Source of the DNA: Aquimarina algicola
GTDB taxonomy: Bacteria > Bacteroidota > Bacteroidia > Flavobacteriales > Flavobacteriaceae
DNA: 64,000 nt
Assembly: GCF_006443095.1 (NCBI RefSeq)
Contig: NZ_VFWZ01000011.1
Location: 1 to 64,000, forward strand
Direction: 5' to 3'
The notes under the pieces were generated by a model, which saw only the letters and a program-made list of their open reading frames with translations, had not been told where the DNA came from and did not search any database. The position numbers were made by a program, and so were the translations under genes. Shown in pieces: positions 39,025 to 48,453 of the stretch (position 1 is the stretch's first letter; each line of letters starts with the position of its first letter).

Positions 39025-40320
39025 CTAGAAACCAAACCATCTTGGAACCATCAAACTAAGATCAGGAATGTAAGTAATCAATATTAATACAAAAACCATA
39101 ACCAAAAACAATGGTAACAAAGGCTTTATAACTTTCTGAATATTTAGACCTGCCACGCTACATCCTACAAATAAAACTGAACCTACTGGCGGAGTGCATA
39201 AACCAATACATAAATTTAGAATCATAATGACCCCAAAATGTATTGGATCGATACCCATATCTGTAACAATGGGTAAAAAAATAGGTGTAAAAATGAGAAC
39301 TGCGGGTGTCATATCCATAAAAACACCAACAAAAAGCAATATCAAATTAATGATAATAAGAATTACCACCAGGTTATTACTTATCGACAGTAAGGCAGTG
39401 CTTATTTCCTGAGGAATACTTTCGTAAGACATTACCCACGACATCGCAACAGAGGTAGCAATAAGCAACATCACTATTGCGGTAGTTTTCACAGTTTCTA
39501 AAAGAATAGAAGGAATGCTCGCAAGTGTTATTTCTTTGTAGACAAATCCTAAAACAAAAGTATAAATTACAGCTACGGCAGAAGCTTCGGTCGCAGTAAA
39601 TATTCCTGCTACAATTCCTCCAATAACCACTATTAGTAAAAATAAGCTAGGTAAAGCATCCAAAAACCTTTGAACAAGCACTTTTAAACCTGCTTTTTTT
39701 TCTGTAGGATATTTTTTTATATATGAATAAATTCCTGCTACAAGCATAAGTGCCAATCCTATCAAGATACCAGGAATATATCCAGCCAAAAACAATGCTG
39801 CAATAGAAACACCACCACTCGCAAGAGAATAAATAATTAAAATATTACTTGGAGGTATAATCAATCCTGTAGTCGCACTGGTGATATTAACTGCTGCACT
39901 AAATGATTTGTCATAACCTTCTTTTTCCATCATAGGATTCATAAACCCTCCAATAGCAGAAGCTGCTGCCACCGCAGAACCAGAAATCGCTCCAAAAAGC
40001 ATACAAGCAATTATGTTCACAAAAGCTAACCCTCCCGGTAGAGAACCAACGATGACTTTTGCAAATTCAATTAATCTATATGCTATCCCCCCTCTGTTCA
40101 TGATTTGCCCCGCAAGAATGAAAAAAGGAACCGCTAACAAAGCAAAACTATCTAATGAAGTGGCCATTCTTTGAGCCAAAGTAGTTACCGAAGGTAGTAA
40201 AGGCATAGATATCAATAATGTAAAAAAGGCAGACAATCCAATACTATACGCTATTGGAACCCTTAGTGACAAGAAAATCAAAAAACTAATTACCAATATT
40301 AAAGCCTCAATATAATCCAT
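39025..40320 (-). CDS. TRAP transporter large permease subunit (DctM family)
   Basis: This 431-residue inner-membrane protein has about 12 membrane segments and DctM-family stretches such as ASAIGGFMNPMMEKEGYD and SATTGLIIPPSNILIIYSLA. TRAP permeases use the sodium gradient to import organic acids delivered by a binding protein. The gene is 6 bp downstream of the small permease gene and ends the kdgK-eda-TRAP operon. Being co-transcribed with ketodeoxygluconate enzymes, it probably imports galacturonate, glucuronate or a related sugar acid. It has no fused small subunit. Confidence 0.95.
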   Translation of the reverse strand: MDYIEALILVISFLIFLSLRVPIAYSIGLSAFFTLLISMPLLPSVTTLAQRMATSLDSFALLAVPFFILAGQIMNRGGIAYRLIEFAKVIVGSLPGGLAFVNIIACMLFGAISGSAVAAASAIGGFMNPMMEKEGYDKSFSAAVNITSATTGLIIPPSNILIIYSLASGGVSIAALFLAGYIPGILIGLALMLVAGIYSYIKKYPTEKKAGLKVLVQRFLDALPSLFLLIVVIGGIVAGIFTATEASAVAVIYTFVLGFVYKEITLASIPSILLETVKTTAIVMLLIATSVAMSWVMSYESIPQEISTALLSISNNLVVILIIINLILLFVGVFMDMTPAVLIFTPIFLPIVTDMGIDPIHFGVIMILNLCIGLCTPPVGSVLFVGCSVAGLNIQKVIKPLLPLFLVMVFVLILITYIPDLSLMVPRWFGF

Positions 40321-40326
40321 AAGAAT

Positions 40327-40797
40327 TTATTCATTTTGATTTTTCATCTCCTTTAATGTATCTATACTATAAAAAATAATAAGTGATCCGCTTATGGGAA
40401 CTGCCACATAAATAAATGTTAAAGGGATCTCTAATGCTGCGGACTTTTGATCAAGTATATAAGTTAACCAACAAAGTCTGGTTCCTCCTACTACCATTAC
40501 AAAAAGAGAAAATATAATCACAGATACAGCAATAATTGATTGATAAAAAATAGGAGAATTATTTATAATTTTACTTGGTATCAAATCTATTGCCAGGTGC
40601 AATTGTTTGCCTGTAGCATAAGCTGCGCCAAATAAACCTAACCAAATTAGTGAAAAGCTAGCGATTTCATCTGTAAGAGTGCTGGGAGACCCTAAAATAT
40701 ACCTGGAAATCACCTGCCAAATTACAGCAAGAAGCATAATGCTAATAATAACAATTAATGCTCTTTCCAAAATTTTATCAATCAAAGATCTCATCAT
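40327..40797 (-). CDS. TRAP transporter small permease subunit (DctQ family)
   Basis: This 156-residue protein with four membrane segments matches the DctQ family, with SRYILGSPSTLTDEIASFSL and LIWLGLFGAAYATGKQLHL. It forms the inner-membrane complex with the large permease 6 bp downstream. Its start overlaps the stop of the binding-protein gene by 4 bp, showing translational coupling. Confidence 0.94.
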   Translation of the reverse strand: MMRSLIDKILERALIVIISIMLLAVIWQVISRYILGSPSTLTDEIASFSLIWLGLFGAAYATGKQLHLAIDLIPSKIINNSPIFYQSIIAVSVIIFSLFVMVVGGTRLCWLTYILDQKSAALEIPLTFIYVAVPISGSLIIFYSIDTLKEMKNQNE

Positions 40798-41768
40798 TCA
40801 ATAGATTTAATTTCTTTAATTATCCGCAAAGTCTCCGGATCATTAAAAAGATCATATATTTTCTTAGTTTTTTCGGTAAATGGGGTCTTATCAGGATAGA
40901 TAATATCAACTCCTGCTTTTTTAATAGCTTGTAAAGCGATCCTTTCTGCTTCTGCCCATGCTTTCCTTTGAAATAATGCTGATTCATAAGCAGCCTCCTC
41001 AAGCCATATTTTTTCTTGATCGTCAAGATTTTCCCAAGTATTCATCCCAATTAATAAAATATCAGGTACAGAAGTATGTTCGTCAAAACTATAATATTTA
41101 CATACTTCATAATGCTTAGAAGTATAAAAACTAGGAAGATTATTTTCTGCTCCATCAACTACACCTTGCTGCAGTGCGGTATAGAGCTCTCCCCACGAAA
41201 TTGGAGTAGGAGATCCTCCAAGCAGTTGTACCATAGAAACAGCCATATTACTTTTCTGTACTCTTATTTTTAGACTATTCAGGCTTTCTGGTGACAAAAT
41301 TGGTTTGTCTTTTGAGTAAAAATTCCTGCTCCCGGCATCATAAAAGCATAAACCTTTTAGCAGATAAGGTTTACCTTTTGATAATAGCTCCTCTCCTATC
41401 GAACTATCAAATACTTTATGTGAATGATTTTTATCCTTAAATAAGTATGGGATACTTAGAATCTTATATTCTGAGACAAAATTCTCCAATACTGCGGCTG
41501 ATACTTTAGTAATGTCCAGACTACCTATTTGAAGAAGTTCTAAACACTCTCTTTCTGCCCCTAATTGACCACTGGGATATATTTTCACCTGTAATTTGCC
41601 TTTAGATTTTTGTTCCAATACTGTTCCTAAATGTACCATTGCGCTATGAACCGGGTGATTTGTATCCAAACCATGTGCTAGTCTTAGCGTTTTGACCTCC
41701 TCATCCTTTTTACAAGAATACAAAAGGAAAAAACATAGAGTCATTATTGCAATTCTTATCCTTTTCAT
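40794..41768 (-). CDS. TRAP transporter substrate-binding protein (DctP family), lipoprotein
   Basis: This 324-residue DctP-type receptor has a lipobox LLYSC (Cys19), so it is membrane-tethered, unlike the free periplasmic form of many Proteobacteria. Family landmarks are LRLAHGLDTNHPVHSA, KIYPSGQLGAERE and the ligand-binding region SLNSLKIRVQKSNMA. The conserved arginine that binds carboxylates in this family is expected at LKIRVQ. It overlaps the small permease gene by 4 bp and shares one base with the eda gene. A uronate or similar acid is the expected ligand, from context. Confidence 0.93.
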   Translation of the reverse strand: MKRIRIAIMTLCFFLLYSCKKDEEVKTLRLAHGLDTNHPVHSAMVHLGTVLEQKSKGKLQVKIYPSGQLGAERECLELLQIGSLDITKVSAAVLENFVSEYKILSIPYLFKDKNHSHKVFDSSIGEELLSKGKPYLLKGLCFYDAGSRNFYSKDKPILSPESLNSLKIRVQKSNMAVSMVQLLGGSPTPISWGELYTALQQGVVDGAENNLPSFYTSKHYEVCKYYSFDEHTSVPDILLIGMNTWENLDDQEKIWLEEAAYESALFQRKAWAEAERIALQAIKKAGVDIIYPDKTPFTEKTKKIYDLFNDPETLRIIKEIKSIE

Positions 41769-42436
41769 CAGTTTCGCAAAGAATTTATAATTGTTAGAAC
41801 AGATATAATATCATTCTTTAAGTTTTGATATTCATGACTATCTAAACATTCTTTTTTAAAAAGCTGAGAGCCCATACCTACACAATGCACTCCTGCATCA
41901 AACCATGTTTTAAGATTTTTTTCTGTTGGTTCAACTCCCCCGGTAGGCATAATTTTAACCTCAGGAATAACAGATTTTACTGCTTTAACAAAAGTGGCAC
42001 CCAACAAATTTCCGGGAAAAGCTTTTATTAGTTTTGCCCCTAGTTTTGTCGCATTATAGACCTCAGAAACCGTAGCACAACCAGGAATCCATGTAATTTT
42101 ATTTTGGAAAGCTACATCTGCTAATTCAGGAATTAAAGCAGGTGAAATAATAAATCGAGCTCCGGCATTAATAAATTTTGAGGCTACAGAAGGTTCAAAA
42201 ATAGTACCAACGCCCAAAACTAAATCTTTATACTGATCAGAGTATTCAACTAGTTCACTAAAGATATCTAATGCGTTCGATTGCCTATTGGTAAATTCAA
42301 AAACTCTAATTCCTGATTCATAACATATATCTAAAACACTTTTACAAACAGAAATATCACCATGACTAAAAACAGGTATCATCCCGGTAAGGTTCATTTT
42401 ATGTAAAATCTCTTCTTCTGAGTACACTTTTATCAT
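41768..42436 (-). CDS. eda: 2-keto-3-deoxy-6-phosphogluconate aldolase
   Basis: This 222-residue class I aldolase splits KDPG into pyruvate and glyceraldehyde-3-phosphate, the last step of uronate breakdown. Visible motifs are GVGTIFEPSVASKFINAGA, then PALIPELADVAF and the GCATVSE segment. LIKAFPGNLLG places the expected Schiff-base lysine at about residue 132, and PTGGVEPTEKNL is the phosphate-binding region. It overlaps the kdgK gene by 4 bp. The close relatives that use 4-hydroxy-2-oxoglutarate cannot be excluded, but the neighbours favour KDPG. Confidence 0.92.
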   Translation of the reverse strand: MIKVYSEEEILHKMNLTGMIPVFSHGDISVCKSVLDICYESGIRVFEFTNRQSNALDIFSELVEYSDQYKDLVLGVGTIFEPSVASKFINAGARFIISPALIPELADVAFQNKITWIPGCATVSEVYNATKLGAKLIKAFPGNLLGATFVKAVKSVIPEVKIMPTGGVEPTEKNLKTWFDAGVHCVGMGSQLFKKECLDSHEYQNLKNDIISVLTIINSLRN

Positions 42437-43431
42437 CTCAATAATTTTCCAATATTATTCCCAGAAACCAACATTTCAATCTCTCTCACATCAGCTAGAT
42501 TAGCATCTCCTTCTATAGAATGTTTTAGAACCGAAGCTGCCAAACCAAACTCTAGTGCTTGTTGATCTTCTTTATGTAACAATCCATAAATTAAACCAGC
42601 CATAAAGGCATCTCCGCTTCCAATTCTGTCTATAATGTTTTTTAATTCATATTCTTTTGAGGTATACAACTTATTATCCTTATACATTAAAGCAGATAAG
42701 ACATTATGAGTAGTAGAATGTGAAATTCTGTTCGTAGTCGCTATTGCTTCAATATTTGGATATAAACGCACAGTCTTTTTACATGCCGATTCAAAATCTT
42801 CTTCCTTAATTCCTAAACAGTTTTCAAAATCTGTTAGTCCCGCTATAATTACATCTGTTTTTGAAATTAAATCCGGCATAACTTCTAAAGGTTTTCTACC
42901 AAAATTCCAGAGGTTTCTTCTATAATTAATATCTCCGCTAACCTTTACTCCATATTCTTTAGCCTTATTGATGGCAATTTCGCAGAACAACAAAGTTTCT
43001 TCAGAAATAGCAGGTGTGATCCCGGTCCAATGAAGCCAATCTGCACCTTTAAAGATCATTTCCCAATTAAAAAAATCACTCTTTATTTTAGAAAACGAAG
43101 AGTGAAAGCGATCATAAATAATTTTTGAAGAACGATGCATTGCTCCTGTTTCCATGAAATAAAGCCCTATACGTCCTTGATCAGAAAATTCAATATAATC
43201 AGTTCTAACATGTCTTGATTTAAGATAATCAATAACCGATTTTCCAATTTCATGGTTTGGTAAAACAGTGATATGATAACATTCTATACCTAACTGGGCA
43301 AGTGATATAGCTACATTGGCTTCAGCACCACCAAAATGAACATTGAAATAATCGGATTGAGAAAACCTTCTATGACCCGGGGTGGTCATCCTCATGAGTA
43401 TCTCTCCTATTGTAACTATTTTTTTATTCAT
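42433..43431 (-). CDS. kdgK: 2-keto-3-deoxygluconate kinase (PfkB family)
   Basis: This 332-residue sugar kinase phosphorylates ketodeoxygluconate to KDPG. It has the PfkB features GEILMRMTTPG at the N-terminus, GGAEANVAISLAQLG (substrate/lid region) and the catalytic DRIGSGDAFMAGLIYGL with base Asp near residue 270. It heads the operon kdgK-eda-dctP-dctQ-dctM, whose genes overlap or nearly touch. The perfect LacI-type palindrome 78 bp upstream is shared with the divergent uxaA operon, so both should respond to the same repressor. Confidence 0.92.
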   Translation of the reverse strand: MNKKIVTIGEILMRMTTPGHRRFSQSDYFNVHFGGAEANVAISLAQLGIECYHITVLPNHEIGKSVIDYLKSRHVRTDYIEFSDQGRIGLYFMETGAMHRSSKIIYDRFHSSFSKIKSDFFNWEMIFKGADWLHWTGITPAISEETLLFCEIAINKAKEYGVKVSGDINYRRNLWNFGRKPLEVMPDLISKTDVIIAGLTDFENCLGIKEEDFESACKKTVRLYPNIEAIATTNRISHSTTHNVLSALMYKDNKLYTSKEYELKNIIDRIGSGDAFMAGLIYGLLHKEDQQALEFGLAASVLKHSIEGDANLADVREIEMLVSGNNIGKLLR

Positions 43432-43508
43432 GAATTATCTATGACTTAATATAAGAAAGTTTTTAAATTTTAACACTTTATACTTTTGATTTGTTCTTTT
43501 TTATGTAA

Positions 43509-43530
43509 ATTGCGCAATCGATTGCGCAAT
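43509..43530. promoter_or_regulatory. LacI-type operator, 22-bp perfect palindrome (site a)
   Basis: A perfect 22-bp palindrome is centred on CAATCGATTG (43515-43524), with arms extended by ATTGCG and CGCAAT. It lies in the 118-bp space between the divergent kdgK and uxaA genes, 20 bp before the uxaA start. The same core occurs at 59011-59020, 59163-59172 and 60331-60340. The palindrome with a central CG step is typical of LacI-family operators, and a lacI gene is in this cluster. Confidence 0.88.
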
Positions 43531-43549
43531 ATAATGAATAAATTTTGAA

Positions 43550-45193
43550 ATGAATCAAAAATTTTTAAAAATACATCCGAACGACAATGTCTTTGTAGCT
43601 CTAAATGATATAGATAAAGGCGAAAATGTAGCTATCAATGAGCACTCTATTGCCATTATTCAAAATATTCCGGCAAAACACAAATTTGCAGAAAAAAATA
43701 TTGCTCCCAACGACAGTATCATCATGTATGGAAGCCTTGTGGGAACGGCAAAACATAGGATTTTACAAGGAGAATTATTGACAACTCATAATGTAATACA
43801 TGAAACCAATTCATATTCAAAAAAAGAAAATTCTTCTTATTGGTCTCCCCCCTCGATAGATCAATACAGTACAAAGACTTTTTTAGGGTATCATCGAAAT
43901 GATGGACAAGTAGGTACTGCAAATTATTGGATGGTTATTCCACTAGTATTTTGTGAAAATAGAAATATAGAAATCATGAAACAAGCCTTTCAGGAGGAGT
44001 TAGGCTTTGCGAAACCAAATAAGTACAAGGATTTGGTTCATCGTATGATAAATTTGTACAAAAAAGATGATATCACCAAAATTGAAGACCTAATTACAGA
44101 AGAGAATGATGTAAACTCATCTCAAATATTTAACAATATTGACGGCATAAAATTTTTAACTCACCAAGGGGGGTGTGGAGGCACAAGGCAGGACTCAGAT
44201 ATGCTTTGTGCTTTGATTGCCGGATATCTCAATAACCCCAATGTAGCAGGAGCTACTATTTTAAGTCTTGGATGCCAAAATGCCCAAATATCTATTCTTA
44301 ACGAAAAAATTAGAGCTCTAAATCCAAATTTTGATAAACCTCTATATATTTTAGAGCAACAACAGGAAGGAACTGAAGAAAAATTATTGTCAACTGCTAT
44401 CAAAAAAACGTTCTTCGGGCTTATCAAAGCAAACAAAATTACCAGAAAACCTGCCTCATTGAGCAAACTGGTAATCGGTTTAGAATGTGGAGGATCTGAT
44501 GGGTTTTCTGGTATTTCTGCTAATCCTACAGTAGGGCAAGTATCTGATATGATTGTGGCTCTAGGAGGGAAAACAATGTTAGCAGAATTTCCAGAACTTT
44601 GCGGTGTAGAGCAAGAACTCATCAATAGGTCTGTTAATAAAGAGGTTTCAGAAAAATTTATAAACCTTATGAGAGATTATGCCAATTCTGCAAAAGCAGT
44701 GGGCTCTGGATTTGATATGAATCCCAGCCCCGGAAATATTAAAGATGGATTGATCACAGATGCTATGAAAAGTGCAGGAGCTGCAAAAAAAGGAGGAACA
44801 TCTCCTGTTGTAGCTGTATTAGATTATACAGAATATGCTACCAAACAAGGACTCAATCTATTATGCACGCCCGGCAATGATGTAGAAAGCACTACAGCAC
44901 TTTCTGGATCAGGGGCTAATATAATTCTATTTACTACTGGCCTTGGAACCCCTACCGGAAACCCTATAACCCCAGTTATCAAAATATCTTCTAACACTTC
45001 TTTGTCCAATAGAATGTCTGATATAATTGATTTTGATACCGGAGCTATTATCGAGGGTAAAAAAAATATTGAACAAATGAGTAAAGAATTGCTTGAGTAT
45101 ATCATAAATGTTGCCAGTGGAAAAATAAAAACTAAGTCTCAACTTTTACATCAGGATGATTTTATTCCTTGGAAAAGAGGGGTTTCACTCTAA
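43550..45193 (+). CDS. uxaA: Altronate dehydratase
   Basis: This 547-residue enzyme dehydrates altronate to 2-keto-3-deoxygluconate. It has an N-terminal SAF domain (about 8-85) and the catalytic UxaA domain (105-545) with GYHRNDGQVGTANYWMVIP, then THQGGCGGTRQDSD and GLECGGSDGFSGISANP. Conserved Cys and His residues in these motifs would hold the iron. It is the first gene of a plus-strand operon with an SDR oxidoreductase and uxuA. The palindrome just upstream suggests repression until uronate is present. Confidence 0.95.
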   Translation: MNQKFLKIHPNDNVFVALNDIDKGENVAINEHSIAIIQNIPAKHKFAEKNIAPNDSIIMYGSLVGTAKHRILQGELLTTHNVIHETNSYSKKENSSYWSPPSIDQYSTKTFLGYHRNDGQVGTANYWMVIPLVFCENRNIEIMKQAFQEELGFAKPNKYKDLVHRMINLYKKDDITKIEDLITEENDVNSSQIFNNIDGIKFLTHQGGCGGTRQDSDMLCALIAGYLNNPNVAGATILSLGCQNAQISILNEKIRALNPNFDKPLYILEQQQEGTEEKLLSTAIKKTFFGLIKANKITRKPASLSKLVIGLECGGSDGFSGISANPTVGQVSDMIVALGGKTMLAEFPELCGVEQELINRSVNKEVSEKFINLMRDYANSAKAVGSGFDMNPSPGNIKDGLITDAMKSAGAAKKGGTSPVVAVLDYTEYATKQGLNLLCTPGNDVESTTALSGSGANIILFTTGLGTPTGNPITPVIKISSNTSLSNRMSDIIDFDTGAIIEGKKNIEQMSKELLEYIINVASGKIKTKSQLLHQDDFIPWKRGVSL

Positions 45194-45204
45194 AAAGTAT
45201 ATAC

Positions 45205-46020
45205 ATGACTAATATATTTTCAATAAAAAATAAAATTATAGTAATCAGTGGTGCTACAGGTGTTCTAGGGTCAGTCATCGCAAAATACTTAGCTAAACAA
45301 GAAGCAACGATTATTCTACTCGGTAGAAATCAAAAAAAAGTCGACAAGTTAGCGCATGAAATAAATAGCGGGGGATATTTGGGAATACCCATTGTTGCAG
45401 ATGTTACAGATGAAGATCAGCTCAAAGAAGTGAAAGTATATCTTGAAAAAAAATTCAAAAAAATTGATGTATTGATTAACGCCGCAGGCGGAAATATGCC
45501 AGGTGCAGTAATATCTCCTGATCAAAGCATCTTGGATAGTAATACAGAATCATTAAAAAAGGTTATAGATCTTAATTATTTGGGAACATTTTTACCAATC
45601 AAAACATTTTTACAATTGTTTTTAGAAGAAAAAAAGGGTATTGTGATCAATTTTTCGTCAATGGCAGCACAAAGACCACTCACAAGAGTGATGGGATACG
45701 CTTCTGCCAAAGCTGCAATTGACAATTTAACCAAATGGTTAGCCATAGAATTTTGTCAAAAATATGGACAAGGAATCCGTATAAATGCCATAGCCCCTGG
45801 TTTTTTCTTGACGGAGCAAAATAAGACACTATTGACAGAAAAAGATGGAAACTTAACTGCGAGGGGGCAACAAATTATAGATAATACTCCTATGAAACGA
45901 TTTGGCCAACCTGATGAACTATTAGGAGCTACGCATTGGTTATGTAGTGATGCTTCAAAATTTGTTACCGGAACCATTATCCCTGTAGATGGAGGATTTA
46001 ATACTTACTCTGGAGTCTAA
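45205..46020 (+). CDS. SDR-family oxidoreductase, probable fructuronate (mannonate) reductase
   Basis: This 271-residue short-chain dehydrogenase has the NAD(P) motif SGATGVLGS near residue 15, then NAAGGN, and the catalytic Ser, Tyr and Lys in INFSSMAAQ and MGYASAKAAIDN. Its place between uxaA and uxuA, with no classical uxuB in the window, suggests it makes mannonate from fructuronate. Related SDR proteins occur beside uxuA in Bacteroidetes. A longer frame opens at 45169 and would overlap uxaA by 25 bp. I prefer the ATG at 45205, which follows uxaA by 11 bp and gives a normal SDR N-terminus. Confidence 0.88.
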   Translation: MTNIFSIKNKIIVISGATGVLGSVIAKYLAKQEATIILLGRNQKKVDKLAHEINSGGYLGIPIVADVTDEDQLKEVKVYLEKKFKKIDVLINAAGGNMPGAVISPDQSILDSNTESLKKVIDLNYLGTFLPIKTFLQLFLEEKKGIVINFSSMAAQRPLTRVMGYASAKAAIDNLTKWLAIEFCQKYGQGIRINAIAPGFFLTEQNKTLLTEKDGNLTARGQQIIDNTPMKRFGQPDELLGATHWLCSDASKFVTGTIIPVDGGFNTYSGV

Positions 46021-46035
46021 TTTATAATAAAAAAG

Positions 46036-47205
46036 ATGAAATTTTTAGAACAAACTATGCGTTGGTATGGACCTAATGACCCTGTAACCTTGTTGAATAT
46101 TAGACAGGCTGGTGCCACAGGTATCGTTACAGCATTACACGATATTCGCAACGGAGATATTTGGAGTGTCGAAGTAATACAAAGGCATAAGAAAATAATA
46201 GAAAATGCAGGTTTACAATGGTCTGTTGTAGAAAGTGTTCCTGTTCATGAAAATATTAAAACCAGAAGTAAGAATTTTAAAACCTATATCCAAAATTATA
46301 AAGAAACTTTAAAAAATTTATCTTCTGAAGGAATCACCACTGTTTGTTATAACTTCATGCCAGTACTGGACTGGACTCGAACTGATCTTGCATATACACT
46401 ACCCAATGGCGCAAAAGCCTTACGATTTGAGATACAAGCTTTAGTCGCTTTTGATTGTTTTATTTTGAAACGTCCCGGTGCAAGTTCTGATTATAATCAG
46501 ACACAATTAGAAAAAGGAGAATTTTATTATAAACATCTGTCTAAAAAAGACAAAGAATTGCTGACTAAAACTATTATCGCAGGGCTCCCCGGTGCGGAAG
46601 AAGGATACTCATTAAAACAATTCCAACAAGCACTGGATGCTTATCAAAATATAGATCAAAATATCTTAGCTCAGCATCTTCGTTTATTTCTTGATGAAAT
46701 TATTCCTTTTGCAGAGCAATTAGGAATTCTAATGGCTATACATCCAGATGATCCACCATTCTCTATATTTGGTCTTCCAAGAGTTGTAGGAACTTCATCA
46801 GACATACGAAGAATTCTTACACAAACTCCTAGCCCAAGTAACGGAATTACATTTTGTACAGGTTCTTTTGGTGTAAAAAAAGATAATGATCTTGTGCAGA
46901 TGATTCGTGATTTTGGAGATCATATCCACTTTGTACATTTAAGAAGTACCCAACGAGATAAGGAAGGAAATTTTTATGAAGCCAATCACCTAGAGGGAGA
47001 TGTACCTATTTATGAGGTAATGAAAGAACTATCTTTACTTCAACAAAAAAGAGAAAGACCGATACCAATGCGCCCTGATCATGGACATCAAATGTTAGAT
47101 GATTTACACAAAAAAACCAATCCCGGTTATACAGGAATTGGGAGATTAAAAGGTTTAGCAGAGCTAAGAGGACTCGAATTAGGAATCGCTAAAAGCTTAC
47201 TTTAG
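46036..47205 (+). CDS. uxuA: Mannonate dehydratase
   Basis: This 389-residue TIM-barrel enzyme dehydrates D-mannonate to 2-keto-3-deoxygluconate. Family features are MRWYGPNDPVTLLNIRQAGA at the start, TALHDIRNGDIWSVEVI, the metal-site region MAIHPDDPPFSIFGLPRVVG, then FCTGSFGVKKDND and MRPDHGHQMLDD. It closes the plus-strand operon 15 bp after the SDR gene. Together with the SDR enzyme and UxaC it gives a glucuronate branch beside the galacturonate branch. The following gene is convergent, with only a 24-bp spacer. Confidence 0.95.
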   Translation: MKFLEQTMRWYGPNDPVTLLNIRQAGATGIVTALHDIRNGDIWSVEVIQRHKKIIENAGLQWSVVESVPVHENIKTRSKNFKTYIQNYKETLKNLSSEGITTVCYNFMPVLDWTRTDLAYTLPNGAKALRFEIQALVAFDCFILKRPGASSDYNQTQLEKGEFYYKHLSKKDKELLTKTIIAGLPGAEEGYSLKQFQQALDAYQNIDQNILAQHLRLFLDEIIPFAEQLGILMAIHPDDPPFSIFGLPRVVGTSSDIRRILTQTPSPSNGITFCTGSFGVKKDNDLVQMIRDFGDHIHFVHLRSTQRDKEGNFYEANHLEGDVPIYEVMKELSLLQQKRERPIPMRPDHGHQMLDDLHKKTNPGYTGIGRLKGLAELRGLELGIAKSLL

Positions 47206-47229
47206 AAATAGTTTAAAAATTTCAGGTGA

Positions 47230-48453
47230 TTAAGTATCTAAATATTTTGACATTTCTTTTTCGTTAACCTTTAGCCCTAATCCCGGATTTTGTGGAACAT
47301 AAAGGTGACCGTTTTCAAATTTAAAATTATTTTCAAAAAGTTTTCCTAGTTTTAATTTGGGTCTTGTGCCGCCGTACTCCTGTACTCGTGCCGGATTAAA
47401 TATCGAGGCAATAAAATGTAGAGTAGCTGCAGTAGCAAGGGTTGGTCTTGCATTATGGCACATGATCTCTTTCTCAAATGTCATAGCTAATGCTGCAATT
47501 TTTTTCATTTCACTGAGCCCTCCCCCTTTTATAAGATCAAGGTTTAATACATCTGCATTTCCCTTTACAATAAGATTTTTAAAATCCCATCGATTGAACT
47601 GGTGTTCCCCTGCTCCAATCCTTATCGGGCTTTGATCAACACATTGTTTTAATCCTTCGTAATCTAAATAATGTACGGGTTCTTCTACCAATTGAATATT
47701 ATATTTTTCGTAAAGTTTTTTGATTAAATCAATCGCCTTGCCCGGTGTATATCCATTATTAAAATCAACAAAAAGAGTGTTCTCGTCACCAATAACTTCT
47801 CTCACTGCTTTGACATACTTTTCTGTAATATCATCTTCTGGATTTCTTTTTAAAACACGAATCTGCATTCTTAATTTTACGGTATCATAACCTGTATCAA
47901 TAAAATTAGCAGCCATATTTTGTGCTTCGGAGATTGATTTTTTACCATTTTTAACTCCAAAACTTCCATATACCTTAATTTTTTCAACTTTTGCCCCTCC
48001 TAAAAGCTTATAAACCGGAAAATCAAGGAGTTTGCCTTTTAGATCCCACAACGCATTATCTATACCTGCCAAAGCCCCAGTAAGTGCTCCTGATAATCCT
48101 AAGTCTTCTCCTCTGTATAAGATTGTATGCCACAAATATTCACTTTGAAAAGGATCTTGATGTAATAAATATGGTTTACATACTTCTCTAACAATTTTAG
48201 CAATGATCTTGGGATTATCATGATCTCCTTCTCCCCATCCTATAACCCCGGCATCAGTTTCAATTTTTACAAATAGTGCTTGAGGATGCACATAGGTTTT
48301 GATATTCGTGATTTTGATAGTGTCTGAAACTTTATGAATACAATCTTTTGTTCCTAACCCACCATTAAATTGATTTGCTATGACTGTTGTAGTACCTGCT
48401 AAGCCTAATCCCAAAGCTGATAAAAACTTTCTTCTTTTAATTTCCGGTTTCAT
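47230..48453 (-). CDS. Tat-exported enolase-superfamily sugar-acid dehydratase-like protein
   Basis: This 407-residue protein belongs to the mandelate racemase/muconate lactonizing group. The N-terminus RRKFLSALGLGLAG is a twin-arginine signal, so the folded enzyme should be exported. Metal ligands are expected at Asp230 (FVDFNNGY), Glu257/258 (LVEEPVHY) and Glu283 (GAGEHQ), with His333 (CHNARPT) as a candidate acid/base. In galactonate dehydratase a His lies two residues after the first Asp. Here that position is Asn232, so the reaction may differ. The gene overlaps the GH2 gene by 17 bp and ends the receptor operon. An export signal on this family is uncommon. Confidence 0.82.
   Translation of the reverse strand: MKPEIKRRKFLSALGLGLAGTTTVIANQFNGGLGTKDCIHKVSDTIKITNIKTYVHPQALFVKIETDAGVIGWGEGDHDNPKIIAKIVREVCKPYLLHQDPFQSEYLWHTILYRGEDLGLSGALTGALAGIDNALWDLKGKLLDFPVYKLLGGAKVEKIKVYGSFGVKNGKKSISEAQNMAANFIDTGYDTVKLRMQIRVLKRNPEDDITEKYVKAVREVIGDENTLFVDFNNGYTPGKAIDLIKKLYEKYNIQLVEEPVHYLDYEGLKQCVDQSPIRIGAGEHQFNRWDFKNLIVKGNADVLNLDLIKGGGLSEMKKIAALAMTFEKEIMCHNARPTLATAATLHFIASIFNPARVQEYGGTRPKLKLGKLFENNFKFENGHLYVPQNPGLGLKVNEKEMSKYLDT

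Noticed and set aside
44161..45142. Minus-strand open frames of up to 154 codons opposite uxaA
   Set aside because: They are the reverse of conserved uxaA motifs (for example the GGCGGT region) and are shadow frames.
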